Assembly: GCF_000802245.2 (NCBI RefSeq)
Contig: NZ_CP021080.1
Coordinates: forward strand, 1,488,001 to 1,552,000
Direction: 5' to 3'
DNA from: Streptomyces pluripotens
GTDB lineage: Bacteria > Actinomycetota > Actinomycetes > Streptomycetales > Streptomycetaceae
DNA: 64,000 nt
The translations under genes and the position numbers were made by a program. The notes under the pieces are model-generated. The model did not search any database. It saw only the letters and a list, made by a program, of their open reading frames with translations, and had not been told where the DNA came from. Positions 19,436 to 28,787 of this stretch are shown piece by piece; positions within the stretch are counted from its first letter, which is position 1, and every line of letters starts with the position of its first letter.

Positions 19436-22400
19436 TCAGGCTTTACGGGCCCGCGTCGTCTTCTTCGCGGGTGTCGCCTTCTTGGTGGCCGCGACGGCCT
19501 TCTTCGCCGGCGTGCTGTCGGCTTTGGTTGTCACCCCCTTCTTCGCTGCCGGCTCTGCTGCGGCCGTCTTGGCTGCGGTCGCCTTCCTGGGCGCCCTGCT
19601 CCGCAGCGGCTTCACCGGCTCCGCGTCACTGACGCGGTCCGGACCGAGGATCTCCCGCAGGAACTTGCCGGTATGGCTGGCCGGGACCCCGGCGACCTCC
19701 TCGGGCGTGCCCTCGGCGACCACGAGGCCACCGCCGGCGCCGCCCTCCGGTCCCATGTCCACGATCCAGTCCGCGGTCTTGATCACGTCGAGGTTGTGCT
19801 CGATGACGATGACGGTGTTGCCCTTGTCGACCAGCCCGCCGAGGACCGTCAGCAGCTTGCTGATGTCCTCGAAGTGCAGACCGGTCGTCGGCTCGTCCAG
19901 GACGTAGACCGTACGTCCGGTAGATCGCTTCTGCAGCTCGCTGGCCAACTTCACCCGTTGGGCCTCACCACCGGACAGGGTCGTCGCGGACTGGCCGAGG
20001 CGGACGTAGCCGAGGCCGACGTCCTTCAGCGTCCTCAGATGCCGGGAAATGGCCGGGACAGCCTCGAAGAAGTCGGTGGCCTCCTCGATCGGCATATTCA
20101 GCACGTCGGCGATGGACTTGCCCTTGTAGTGGACCTCCAAGGTCTCCCGGTTGTACCGGGCGCCGTGGCAGACCTCGCACGGAACGTAGACGTCCGGGAG
20201 GAAGTTCATCTCGATCTTGATCGTGCCGTCGCCCGCGCAGTTCTCACAACGGCCACCCTTGACGTTGAACGAGAAGCGGCCCGGCTGGTAGCCACGCACC
20301 TTCGCCTCGGTGGTCTCGGCGAACAGTTTACGAACGTGGTCGAAGACACCGGTGTAGGTCGCCGGGTTGGACCGGGGAGTGCGGCCGATCGGCGACTGGT
20401 CGACGTGGACGACCTTGTCGACCAGATCGTCGCCGTCCACACGTGTGTGCCGTCCCGGGACGTTCCGCGCGCCGTTCAGCTCGCGGGCCAGATGGGTGTA
20501 CAGGATGTCGTTGACCAGCGTCGACTTGCCGGAGCCGGACACTCCCGTGACGGCCGTGAACACGCCCAGCGGGAAGGAGACGTCGATGTCTCTCAGGTTG
20601 TTCTCGCGGGCACCGTGCACGGTGAGCCGACGGGACGGGTCACCGGGACGGCGCACGTCCGGAAGCGGGATCGACTTGCGACCCGAAAGGTACGCACCCG
20701 TCTGTGACTCGGCATTGGCGAGCAGTTCCTTCATGGAACCGCTGTGCACGACCTTGCCGCCGTGCTCACCGGCGCCGGGTCCGATGTCCACGACCCAGTC
20801 GGCGACCTTGATGGTGTCCTCGTCGTGTTCCACGACAATGAGCGTGTTACCCATGTCGCGCAGCCGGACCAAGGTCTCGATCAACCGGTGGTTGTCCCGC
20901 TGGTGCAGGCCGATGGAAGGCTCGTCCAAGACGTACAGGACACCTACGAGGCCGGAGCCGATCTGGGTGGCCAGACGAATGCGCTGTGCCTCGCCACCGG
21001 AGAGGGTGCCTGCCGCCCGGTTGAGCGAGAGATAGTCCAGGCCCACGTCCACCAAGAAGCGCAGCCGCTCGCTGACCTCCTTGAGTACCCGCTCAGCGAT
21101 CCTCTTGTCACGGGCGTTCAGTCTCAGTTCGCCCAGGAAGTCCGCGCAGTCGCTGATCGACATGGCGGAGACCTCGGCGATCGACTTCCCCATGATCGTG
21201 ACCGCGAGGACGATCGGCTTCAGGCGGGTGCCCTCGCAGGAGGGGCACGGCACCTCCCGCATGTAGCCCTCGAAGCGTTCCCGGCTGGCATCGCTCTCAG
21301 CTTCGCTGTGGCGACGCTTCACGAAGGGCACCGCGCCCTCGAAGGGCGTGGTGTAGACACGCTCCCTGCCGTAGCGGTTGCGGTAGCGCACCTCGATCTG
21401 CGTCTTGTGGCCGTGAAGCAGAGCCTTCCTGGCACGCAGTGGCAGGCCCGCGAAGGGGATGTCCGTGCGGAAGCCCAACGCGTCGGCGAGGGCCCCGGTC
21501 AGGCGGCCGAAGTAGTCCTTGGTGTGTCCGTGTGACCAGGGGTGGACGGCTCCCTCGTCGAGAGACTTGTCAGGGTCCGGGACGATCAGCTCCGGGTCGA
21601 CCTCCATGCGCGTACCGATGCCGGTGCACTCGGGGCAGGCGCCGAAGGGCGAGTTGAAGGAGAAGGAGCGGGGCTCCAACTCCTCGAAGGACAGATCGTC
21701 GTACGGGCAGTAGAGGTGCTCCGAGTACATGCGCTCGCGCTCGGGGTCGTCCTCGGGGAGGTCCACGAAGTCGAGCACGACCATGCCGCCGGACAGGCCG
21801 AGGGCAGTCTCCACGGAGTCAGTGAGGCGGCGCTTGGCGGAGCCCTTCACCGTGAGGCGGTCCACGACCACCTCGATGGTGTGCTTCTCCTGCTTCTTCA
21901 GCGTCGGCGGGTCGGAGAGTTGGACGGTCCGGCCGTCCACACGTGCGCGCGAGTACCCCTTGGTCTGCAGGTCAGCGAAGAGGTCCACGAACTCGCCCTT
22001 GCGCTCACGGACCAGCGGCGACAGCACCTGAAAGCGGCTCCCCTCCGGCAGCTCCAGGACCTTGTCCACGATGGCCTGCGGCGACTGGCGCGAGATCGGG
22101 CGGCCGCACTCCGGGCAGTGCGGCTTACCGATGCGCGCGAAAAGCAGCCGCAGGTAGTCGTAGACCTCGGTGATGGTGCCGACCGTCGAGCGCGGGTTGC
22201 GTGAAGTCGACTTTTGGTCGATGGAGACCGCCGGGGACAGGCCCTCGATGAAGTCGACGTCCGGCTTGTCCATCTGACCGAGGAACTGCCGGGCGTACGA
22301 GGAGAGTGACTCCACATAGCGGCGCTGCCCCTCGGCGAAGATGGTGTCGAAGGCCAGGGAGGACTTGCCCGAACCGGACAGGCCGGTGAAGACGATGAGC

Positions 22401-22477
22401 GCGTCACGAGGCAGGTCGAGCGAGACATTCTTCAGGTTGTGCTCGCGCGCGCCACGGACGATGAGACGGTCGGCCAC
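19436..22477 (-). CDS. uvrA: Excinuclease ABC subunit A
   Basis: A 1013-residue damage-recognition ATPase. It has two ABC ATPase modules, with Walker [11 protein letters not shown] (about 30) and [10 protein letters not shown] (about 650), two LSGGEAQR signatures, and zinc-binding cysteine pairs including [11 protein letters not shown] and the [10 protein letters not shown] to PCEVCHG module. The last 65 residues are an Ala/Lys-rich tail (repeats of AKK and PAKK) unrelated to the catalytic core, like histone H1-type tails. The GTG at 22477 ([14 protein letters not shown]) matches the usual start; one four codons earlier is too close to the AAAGG site. Confidence 0.97.
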   Translation of the reverse strand: MADRLIVRGAREHNLKNVSLDLPRDALIVFTGLSGSGKSSLAFDTIFAEGQRRYVESLSSYARQFLGQMDKPDVDFIEGLSPAVSIDQKSTSRNPRSTVGTITEVYDYLRLLFARIGKPHCPECGRPISRQSPQAIVDKVLELPEGSRFQVLSPLVRERKGEFVDLFADLQTKGYSRARVDGRTVQLSDPPTLKKQEKHTIEVVVDRLTVKGSAKRRLTDSVETALGLSGGMVVLDFVDLPEDDPERERMYSEHLYCPYDDLSFEELEPRSFSFNSPFGACPECTGIGTRMEVDPELIVPDPDKSLDEGAVHPWSHGHTKDYFGRLTGALADALGFRTDIPFAGLPLRARKALLHGHKTQIEVRYRNRYGRERVYTTPFEGAVPFVKRRHSEAESDASRERFEGYMREVPCPSCEGTRLKPIVLAVTIMGKSIAEVSAMSISDCADFLGELRLNARDKRIAERVLKEVSERLRFLVDVGLDYLSLNRAAGTLSGGEAQRIRLATQIGSGLVGVLYVLDEPSIGLHQRDNHRLIETLVRLRDMGNTLIVVEHDEDTIKVADWVVDIGPGAGEHGGKVVHSGSMKELLANAESQTGAYLSGRKSIPLPDVRRPGDPSRRLTVHGARENNLRDIDVSFPLGVFTAVTGVSGSGKSTLVNDILYTHLARELNGARNVPGRHTRVDGDDLVDKVVHVDQSPIGRTPRSNPATYTGVFDHVRKLFAETTEAKVRGYQPGRFSFNVKGGRCENCAGDGTIKIEMNFLPDVYVPCEVCHGARYNRETLEVHYKGKSIADVLNMPIEEATDFFEAVPAISRHLRTLKDVGLGYVRLGQSATTLSGGEAQRVKLASELQKRSTGRTVYVLDEPTTGLHFEDISKLLTVLGGLVDKGNTVIVIEHNLDVIKTADWIVDMGPEGGAGGGLVVAEGTPEEVAGVPASHTGKFLREILGPDRVSDAEPVKPLRSRAPRKATAAKTAAAEPAAKKGVTTKADSTPAKKAVAATKKATPAKKTTRARKA

Positions 22478-22665
22478 GCCGGTCCGCACCTTTCTTGAGA
22501 GAAGTGACAGGGGCGGGGCCCCCGTGCTTCTTCAGGGTAGGGGGAGCCACTGACAACGCCGGTCGGATGGCCCGGTTGCATAACAACCTCCGGCCATCCA
22601 ACATGCCCGACGCCACTCACGACGATATAGCACGCGTATTCGATTTATGGTTGAGATGCACCTCC

Positions 22666-22694
22666 TTCACTCGAAGGTGTGGCGCAGTTAGGGT
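22666..22694 (+). promoter_or_regulatory. Leaderless promoter (TTCACT-17-TAGGGT)
   Basis: A -35 TTCACT at 22666-22671 and -10 TAGGGT at 22689-22694 are 17 bases apart. The -10 ends seven bases before the ATG at 22702, so the mRNA should begin at or next to the start codon. There is no ribosome site. Confidence 0.65.
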
Positions 22695-22701
22695 CAGCAC
22701 C

Positions 22702-23391
22702 ATGATTGATCACGCTCATGACCTGGCATGTGTACATGACGCGACCGAACGGCTCCTCACCGCGGTCGCCGAACTAGACGACGTTTCACTCACCGGGCCG
22801 TCGCGGCTCCCCGGCTGGAGCCGTGGCCATGTCCTCGCCCATCTCGCCCGGAACGCAGACGCGCTCGTGAACGTGCTGGAGGGCCGCCCCATGTACGCGA
22901 GCGCCGAGGCACGGGCCGCCGACATCGAGGCGGGTGCCGCCCGCCCCGGCAGCACACAGCTCACCGATCTGCGCGAGAGCGCGGCCCGCTTCCGGACGGC
23001 AGGGGACGCGCCCGCGGACTGGACGCGATCAGTGGAACTGCGCAACGGGGTCACCGACTCCGCGTCCCGGTTGCCGTTCCGGCGCTGGGCCGAGGTGGAA
23101 CTGCACCACGTGGACCTCGGCATCGGGTACGAACTGGAGGATCTCCCGACCGAGTTCCTGGAGCGGGAGATCGACTTCCTGGCTGAGCGGTTCGCCGGAC
23201 ACCAGGACGTGCCCTCGATGGGCCTGCGCACCCATGACGGCCGAACCTGGACCACCGGCGGCGGGGCGGAGGGCGGACCGGTCACGGTCGAAGGGGCGGC
23301 CGCCGATCTGCTGGGCTGGCTCGCGGGGCGACGCGACGGCTCCCGCCTGGCCACGAACCATGGCGCACTGCCGAAGCTGCCTCCGCTGTAG
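22702..23391 (+). CDS. Maleylpyruvate isomerase-family, mycothiol-dependent enzyme (DinB-like fold)
   Basis: A 229-residue protein with the N-terminal DinB-type four-helix metal domain: LPGWSRGHVLAHLARNADAL (about residues 35-54) supplies metal-site histidines and AEVELHHVDLG (about 132-142) the rest. The C-terminal MDMPI domain ends in the VEGAAADLLGWLAGR pattern. Members use mycothiol in place of glutathione for isomerisation or thiol transfer; many have no known substrate. There are no catabolic genes nearby, so maleylpyruvate itself is not indicated. The metallo-beta-lactamase gene 45 bases downstream has its own leaderless signal. Confidence 0.87.
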   Translation: MIDHAHDLACVHDATERLLTAVAELDDVSLTGPSRLPGWSRGHVLAHLARNADALVNVLEGRPMYASAEARAADIEAGAARPGSTQLTDLRESAARFRTAGDAPADWTRSVELRNGVTDSASRLPFRRWAEVELHHVDLGIGYELEDLPTEFLEREIDFLAERFAGHQDVPSMGLRTHDGRTWTTGGGAEGGPVTVEGAAADLLGWLAGRRDGSRLATNHGALPKLPPL

Positions 23392-23423
23392 CCCGACGCC
23401 CGTCCGTCGGGCCTTCCCCGCTA

Positions 23424-23429
23424 TAGGCT
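23424..23429 (+). promoter_or_regulatory. Leaderless -10 for the MBL-fold gene
   Basis: TAGGCT ends seven bases before the ATG at 23437, with no ribosome-binding site between. There is no recognisable -35. Confidence 0.5.
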
Positions 23430-23436
23430 GACCGCC

Positions 23437-24093
23437 ATGACGTACACCGGAGAGGTCAAGGTCGGCGGACCGGCGGACGTGCACGAGCTCAAAGACCTGA
23501 TGATCACCAAGATCGCGGTCGGCCCGATGGACAACAACTCCTATCTGCTGCGCTGCCGGGCCACCGACGAGCAGCTCCTGATCGACGCCGCGAACGAGGC
23601 GGAGACACTTCTCACCATGATCGGTGACGACGGCATCACGTCCGTCGTCACCACTCATCGGCACGGCGACCACTGGCAGGCACTCGCCGACGTCGTCGCC
23701 GCTACGGGCGCCCGTACTTACGCCGGTCGCGAGGATGCCCCCGGCATCCCCGTACCCACCGACGTCCTCGTCGACGACGGCGACGTGATCAGGGTCGGTC
23801 GCGTGCAACTCACGGCGCGCCATCTGGTCGGCCACACCCCAGGGTCGATCGCGCTGGTGTACGACGACCCACACGGCCATCCGCACATCTTCACCGGCGA
23901 CTGCCTCTTCCCGGGCGGCGTCGGCAACACGCACGGGGATCCCAAGGCCTTCGACAGGTTGATCCACGACGTGGAGACAAAGATCTTCGGCGTGCTGGCG
24001 GACGAGACATGGGTCTACCCTGGCCACGGCCACGACACCACGCTCGGCGCGGAACGGCCGCAACTGCCGGAGTGGCGCGCGCGAGGGTGGTGA
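23437..24093 (+). CDS. Metallo-beta-lactamase fold hydrolase (glyoxalase II-like)
   Basis: A 218-residue MBL-fold hydrolase. The metal signature THRHGDHW (around residue 68), a later histidine in LVGHTPGSIALV, the bridging Asp in FTGDCLFPGG and a terminal His in VYPGHGHDT complete the dinuclear site of the glyoxalase II branch. Such enzymes hydrolyse thioesters or related bonds. Next to a mycothiol-type gene, a mycothiol-linked thioester hydrolase is an attractive inference, but it is not proven by the sequence. Confidence 0.88.
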   Translation: MTYTGEVKVGGPADVHELKDLMITKIAVGPMDNNSYLLRCRATDEQLLIDAANEAETLLTMIGDDGITSVVTTHRHGDHWQALADVVAATGARTYAGREDAPGIPVPTDVLVDDGDVIRVGRVQLTARHLVGHTPGSIALVYDDPHGHPHIFTGDCLFPGGVGNTHGDPKAFDRLIHDVETKIFGVLADETWVYPGHGHDTTLGAERPQLPEWRARGW

Positions 24094-24424
24094 ACGAGCG
24101 CCCGCAGCCCCGGAGCGCACTCTCCGTATGCCGGCCGCGGCCTCGCGGCAGGTGAGATGCGTCCCCCGGTCGAGCCAGGTGTCCTCCCGCAGCACGCCCC
24201 GCACAGCCGGCCAGCATGCCCTCGCGAGGGGATCACGGCTCCTGAGCGACGGTCCGCCGCTCAGGATGGGCCGTCGCTGCGGCACCTCTCCGGTGCCGCC
24301 CGTGCACCGGGTACGCGCCGGGGACGCCCCAGCGCATCGGCACGGCGCCAACACCGGATTCCTGCCAGCCGCACGGTGCAGCCGCCGAGCCCTGGCGGGA
24401 CCGGCCCTTGTACGACTGCAGCCG
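24094..24424. other. Convergent intergenic region, MBL / aroQ
   Basis: About 330 bases between two 3' ends. I see no gene, no strong hairpin and no repeat of note; open frames are compositional. Confidence 0.4.
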
Positions 24425-24898
24425 CTACGCTTCGGTGTGCGCCGCTCCCAGCAGGGTTGCGACCCGCTCAACACCGAACACGTAGCCCTGCACACCACAC
24501 CCCGCGATCACTCCGTCGGCGCGCAGCGAGACGTACGAATGGTGACGGAACGATTCGCGCCGGTGGATGTTGGAGATGTGCACCTCCACTACGGGCATCC
24601 CGTCGCAGGTGTTGAGCGCATCCAGAAGCGCAACCGACGTGTGTGAGTAGGCGGCGGGGTTGATGACGATCCCGCAGTGCCCGAGGCGCGCCTCGTGGAT
24701 CCAGTCGACCAGTTCGCCCTCGTGGTTGGACTGCCGGAAGTCCACCGTTCCACCGTGCGCGGCCGCCGCCTCACCGCACAGCGCCGCCACGTCGGCCAAG
24801 GTGTCCTTGCCGTAGATCTCGGGCTGTCGCTGTCCGAGCAGGTTCAGGTTGGGTCCGTTGAGGATCAAGATCGGGGCGTTGGCCAGGGTGCGGGACAC
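24425..24898 (-). CDS. aroQ: Type II 3-dehydroquinate dehydratase
   Basis: A 157-residue dodecameric-type enzyme that dehydrates 3-dehydroquinate to 3-dehydroshikimate, in the shikimate pathway or in quinate breakdown. Typical motifs are NGPNLNLLG near the start, the catalytic tyrosine in [23 protein letters not shown], and [18 protein letters not shown] with the catalytic His. The GTG at 24898 has GGAGGG six bases upstream; 32 codons of further open frame are not conserved. There is no other aromatic-pathway gene nearby. Confidence 0.95.
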   Translation of the reverse strand: MSRTLANAPILILNGPNLNLLGQRQPEIYGKDTLADVAALCGEAAAAHGGTVDFRQSNHEGELVDWIHEARLGHCGIVINPAAYSHTSVALLDALNTCDGMPVVEVHISNIHRRESFRHHSYVSLRADGVIAGCGVQGYVFGVERVATLLGAAHTEA

Positions 24899-25041
24899 AA
24901 TTCCCTCCGGTCGGTTCGGGGCGGTGCGTCGACGACCGCTGCTGGCTCCCGGTCTATCACGGTGATCGGAGCGGACGGTTGGCCGAGCGAACACCTCCGT
25001 ACGCCCCGTGCCCCTTGATCGTCACGGCCGGTGGACGCGCC

Positions 25042-25599
25042 ATGCACGATGCACGCGACGTAAGCACCCCGTCTATGGGGCGGCTCGCAGTCACTGCTCC
25101 CGCCGGGACGGCGATCGAGTTCTCCGACTTCTTCGTCTACGGCACGGCGGCGGCCCTGGTCCCGGGGCCGCTGTTCTTCCCGACGTTCTCGTCGACCACG
25201 GGGACGCCGGCGGCATTCGGGGCGTTCGGGGTGGAGTTCGTGGTGGAATTCGTGGTGCGACCGCTCGGTTCGGTGGTGTTCGGGCACCTCGATGACCGGC
25301 GCGGCCGACGGCCGATACGCGTCGGCTCACTGGTGCTCACCGATACTTCCACGGTGGCGGTCGGCTATCTGCCGTCGTACGCGGCGATCGGTGTGACGCT
25401 CGCACTGACGGCAGTACTGTCCGAGGCCGAGTTCGCGCAGCGGGGGGGGCGGGTGCCGTTCTGGGCAGCGGGCGCTGGCCTGGCCGGTCTGTGCCTGCGT
25501 TCGTCGCTCGTGCTTGGCACTGCTCCGGGAGTCCAGGCCGCTCCGTGCCCACGGTGGACCCGGTGGCGGGATGACCACGGTGGCGGAGCTACGGGTTGA
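25042..25599 (+). pseudogene. Remnant of an MHS-family (MFS) metabolite/proton symporter
   Basis: The 185-residue frame starts like an MHS transporter: GTAIEFSDFFVYGTAAALV (helix 1), then RPLGSVVFGHLDDRRGRRP, the signature loop between helices 2 and 3, and a third and fourth helix up to GVTLALTAVL. It then jumps directly to SEAEFAQRGGRVPFW, which in intact proteins lies after helix 5, and stops after one more helix where about 430 residues are normal. So about half the protein is missing, with an internal deletion near 25415. A 12-base tandem duplication at 25231-25254 repeats VEFV. No ribosome site is obvious. Its end overlaps the antiporter stop. Confidence 0.75.
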
Positions 25600-26689
25600 C
25601 CGCCAGCTCCAGGTAGGCCGCGAACAGCACCAGGTGGACACCGCCCTGCACTGGGGTGGCTCGCCCCGGTACCACCGTCAGGGAGCCGACCACCACGGTC
25701 AGCGCCAGCAGCAACATGTCGGTCGAGCCGAGGCCGAGGACGAGCGGCCCTGACAGCCAGAGGGAGGCGAGTGCTACGGCCGGGATGGTCAGACCGATGC
25801 TGGCCATCGCCGAGCCGAACGCGAGGTTGAGGCTGGTCTGCACTCGGTCCCGACGGGCGGAGCGCAGTGCGGCGATCGTCTCGGGGAGCAGAACCAGCAG
25901 GGCGATGATCACACCGACCACGGCCTGGTTCAGTCCGGCCGCTTCTACGCCCGACTCGATGGTGGGTGACACGGTTTTGGCCAGACCGACCACGCCGATC
26001 AGGGCCAGTCCGAGCAGCCCAAGACTGGTCCAGGCGGTACGTGCGGACGGAGGCTCGACGTGGCCTTCGCCGGTGATGACTTCACCCTGCCGGGTGATCG
26101 GCAGAAAGTAGTCACGATGGCGCACCGTCTGGGTGGCGACGAACAGGCCGTACAGGACCAGTGAGGATAACGCGGCGAACATCAGCTGAACGCTGGAGAA
26201 TTCAGGTCCGGGCTTGCTGGTGGTGAAGGTCGGCAGCACCAAGCTGAGTGTGGCCAGCGTCGCCACGGTGGCCAGGGCAGCTCCGGCACCCTCGGGGTTG
26301 AAGACCGCAGTGCCGTGCCGAAGGGAAGCGACGAGCAGACAGGTACCCACCATGCCATTGCAGGTGATCATCACTGCGGCGAAAACCGTGTCCCGGGCCA
26401 GCGTGGAACTCTTGTCACCCCCGTCGACCATGAGGGTGACGATCAGGGCCACCTCGATGATCGTGACAGAGATGGCGAGCACCAGGGAGCCGAAGGGCTC
26501 GCCCACGCGGTGGGCGACGACCTCGGCGTGATGTACCGCCGCCAGGACGGAACCGGCGAGCACGGTGGCCACCAGGGCGACGATGGCCCCAGGCAGATCA
26601 CGGCCCCAGGCGAAGACGAGCAGGATCACCGCGAGACCCGGCACGAGGGTCGTCCAGTACCGGGCGAGCGACCGCAGCCGAGTGATCAT
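25589..26689 (-). CDS. Calcium/proton antiporter (ChaA/CaxA family)
   Basis: A 366-residue membrane protein with about eleven helices in two homologous halves. The alpha-repeat signatures are visible: FGSLVLAISVTIIEVALIV with its membrane glutamate (about 76-94) and LLVLLPETIAALRSA in the second half. These proteins expel Ca2+ or Na+/K+ in exchange for protons. I chose the ATG at 26689 (MITRLRSLARYW); the 79-codon upstream extension is not membrane-like, although there is no clear ribosome site. TerC lies upstream on the same strand, which suggests a cation-homeostasis neighbourhood. Confidence 0.88.
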   Translation of the reverse strand: MITRLRSLARYWTTLVPGLAVILLVFAWGRDLPGAIVALVATVLAGSVLAAVHHAEVVAHRVGEPFGSLVLAISVTIIEVALIVTLMVDGGDKSSTLARDTVFAAVMITCNGMVGTCLLVASLRHGTAVFNPEGAGAALATVATLATLSLVLPTFTTSKPGPEFSSVQLMFAALSSLVLYGLFVATQTVRHRDYFLPITRQGEVITGEGHVEPPSARTAWTSLGLLGLALIGVVGLAKTVSPTIESGVEAAGLNQAVVGVIIALLVLLPETIAALRSARRDRVQTSLNLAFGSAMASIGLTIPAVALASLWLSGPLVLGLGSTDMLLLALTVVVGSLTVVPGRATPVQGGVHLVLFAAYLELAVNP

Positions 26690-26967
26690 GCGGCGATCGT
26701 CGCAGAGCCGTACAAGGTTCGCATGACGGGGTGGAACGCGCGCCTCCACGACGTCACGGTCGGTGCGGGCCAGGGTCGACCAACCGACGGCGTCCGTCGG
26801 TTCGACGGCGAACGCGCTGGATGTGCCGCCCACGTCCCTGCCGGCCGGGTGTCCTCGCCGAAGCAAAGGCGCGGGAATTGGCACGTTCAGTGTCCGGCGG
26901 GGAACCAAGAAGGGCAGTTCACCCACTTCGCTTCGCTTCGGGGCGGCGTTCTGGCCGTCCGGCGCGG

Positions 26968-27969
26968 TCAGGCGTCGACTCCATCTTTCGAGGTTCCTTC
27001 ACTGCCGGCCTGCGCCACATCGACGACGCCCCGTCTCCCGGAGGCGACCAGGCTGGTGATCGTGGTGATGACCAGAACCGCACAGATCACGCCGAGCGAG
27101 ACCGGGATGCCAATCTCGGGGACATGAACACCGGACTCGTGCAAAGCGTGCAGCACCAGCTTGATGCCGATGAAGCCGAGGATGATCGACAGGCCGTAAG
27201 AGAGATGCACCAACTTCGTCAGCAGGCCGCCGATGAGGAAGTACAGCTGCCGCAGGCCCATCAGGGCGAAAGCGTTGGCAGTGAAGACGATGTACGGGTC
27301 CTGGGTCAGGCCGAAGATCGCGGGGATGGAGTCCAGGGCGAACAGGACGTCCGTGGTGCCGATGGCGAGCATCACGACCAGCATCGGGGTCATGACCCGC
27401 TTGCCGTTCTGCCTGACCCACAGCCTGGTCCCGTGGTATCGGTCGGCCACACCGAACCTGCGCTCGACAGCCTTCAGCAGCTTGTTCTCCTGGTACTCCG
27501 CGCTCTCCTCTTCGGCACGGGCCTCCTCGATGAGCTTCCACGCGGTCCAGATCAAGAAGGCGCCAAAGAGGTAAAACACCCAGGAGAAACTGGCGATGAT
27601 CGCGGCTCCGGCGGCGATGAAGACGGCCCGCAGGACCAAGGCGATGAGGACGCCGACGAGCAGCACTCGTTGCTGGTACTGGGTGGGCACCGCGAACCGC
27701 GCCATGATCAGAACGAAGACGAACAGATTGTCCACGCTCAATGACTTCTCGGTGATGAAGCCCGCGAAGAACTCACCGGCCGGCCGCCCGCCACCGAAGA
27801 CGAGGAGACCCAAGCCGAAGAGCCCGGCCAGGGCAATCCAGACGACGGTCCAGGTTGCGGCTTCTCTGACGGACACCTCATGGGGCTTACGACCGATGAA
27901 GAAATCGACGGCGATCAGGGCGATCAGGCCCGCGATGGTCAGGACCCACAGGCCCATGGAGACTTCCAC
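26968..27969 (-). CDS. TerC-family integral membrane protein (probable Mn2+ exporter)
   Basis: A 333-residue protein with eight to nine membrane helices. Typical TerC motifs are WVLTIAGLIALIAVDFFIG, EKSLSVDNLFVFVLI with conserved acidic and Asn residues, and DVLFALDSIPAIFG. TerC/Alx proteins were named for tellurite resistance but many are manganese exporters. That fits here because a yybP-ykoY-type riboswitch lies directly upstream. The GTG at 27969 follows GGAGGTG at short spacing; an ATG four codons later is the alternative. The helix 3-4 loop carries a charged stretch EEARAEEESAEYQ. Confidence 0.92.
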   Translation of the reverse strand: MEVSMGLWVLTIAGLIALIAVDFFIGRKPHEVSVREAATWTVVWIALAGLFGLGLLVFGGGRPAGEFFAGFITEKSLSVDNLFVFVLIMARFAVPTQYQQRVLLVGVLIALVLRAVFIAAGAAIIASFSWVFYLFGAFLIWTAWKLIEEARAEEESAEYQENKLLKAVERRFGVADRYHGTRLWVRQNGKRVMTPMLVVMLAIGTTDVLFALDSIPAIFGLTQDPYIVFTANAFALMGLRQLYFLIGGLLTKLVHLSYGLSIILGFIGIKLVLHALHESGVHVPEIGIPVSLGVICAVLVITTITSLVASGRRGVVDVAQAGSEGTSKDGVDA

Positions 27970-28016
27970 TGCACCTCCGGCATTACGTGACGGCAAACAG
28001 ATCAGCGCTGTCGCTG

Positions 28017-28112
28017 CCGGAGGTCTCTTCCACCCATACAGGGCCGGCGCCCCGGAACCGGAACCGGTCCGTACTGACGGGTGCGCCGCAGACAGGGAAT
28101 ACTCCCCTCCGC
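28017..28112 (-). promoter_or_regulatory. yybP-ykoY-type manganese riboswitch upstream of terC
   Basis: Read on the minus strand, the terC leader contains the conserved parts in order: CGGAGG forming the 5' side of P1 and running into GGGGAGTA, then CCCGTCAGTAC, a GC-rich stem, and GGAAGAGACCTCCGG closing P1. GGAGG and CCTCC are complementary. This matches the yybP-ykoY element, which senses Mn2+ and commonly controls TerC and other Mn exporters. The aptamer lies about 48 bases before the GTG, so control could be at translation or termination. Boundaries are approximate. Confidence 0.8.
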
Positions 28113-28119
28113 ACGAAAG

Positions 28120-28148
28120 ACAGTACCCCGATCCCCAAGAAAAAGTAA
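28120..28148 (-). promoter_or_regulatory. Candidate terC promoter
   Basis: On the minus strand a -10-like TACTGT (28120-28125) is preceded at 17-18 bases by TTTACT/TTACTT. The predicted start lies a few bases before the riboswitch, as needed. Confidence 0.5.
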
Positions 28149-28161
28149 AGCAGAAGGCAAA

Positions 28162-28178
28162 GTTTACTTAAAGTAGAC
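28162..28178. promoter_or_regulatory. 17-bp imperfect palindrome upstream of the terC promoter
   Basis: GTTTACTTAAAGTAGAC pairs at seven of eight symmetric positions around a central base. Related GTAAAG/CTTTAC half-sites flank it at about 28145 and 28191. The patch is strikingly AT-rich for this genome and lies just upstream of the -35, a natural place for an activator or metal-dependent repressor. Confidence 0.5.
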
Positions 28179-28200
28179 AGCTCAGAGCTACTTTACCTAC

Positions 28201-28787
28201 GCTTGACCAAGCTCCCTGCGCCTCGGCGAGAACCTTACGCACCATCTGACCAATGACCGGCGGTAACGCAGGCTCCTAGATCCAGGCGTGACCACCCAGG
28301 GGTCTGCGAAATGGGTGGCGGGGACGGGGCCAGTCGCACCAGCGAACGTCACAGGGGAATCGAGCAGGGGGCCGTACGGAGTGGTGTTCCCTTGACCAGC
28401 CCACCCCGTCGCCCGTGACGGGCTGGCCAGGCTGCCCGTCAGCCGGGGACACAGAGGTTCTCGACGCAGTGGGCTACCGCGGGCAGCCTGGCCGGATTGA
28501 TGGCCGGATGGTGTTGAACGGCGGCATGCCGGGACGCCTTGAATCGCCCCGGGTAGAACGGTGGGCCAGGGTGGGCCACCCATGAGACACCGTGGACGGT
28601 GCCGTTCTCGTCACCGAGCATCCTGCTGGAGCGGGCGGTGGCCGCCGGCCCCGGTGGAGACGCCGATCTCCAGCCGGAGTTGGGACAGCGGGTGGCTCTA
28701 CCCCACCCCTTGCCGGTTCGGCCGCCATCGCCGCCGCCCCACCCGCGTCGTGTTGTCGAACGTGTTCCGTCCGATGAGCGGGGTGTC
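28201..28787. other. Long intergenic stretch between terC leader and terD
   Basis: About 590 bases without a supported gene. A 60-codon minus-strand frame (28439-28621, beginning MLGDENGTVHGVSW) has an ordinary amino-acid mix and might be the remains of a gene, but I recognise no family in it and see no ribosome site. Confidence 0.3.

Noticed and set aside
22478..22701. Search for a LexA (SOS) box upstream of uvrA, uvrB and uvrC
   Set aside because: No GAAC-N4-GTTC or close variant was seen by eye in any of the three upstream regions, so SOS control cannot be supported here.
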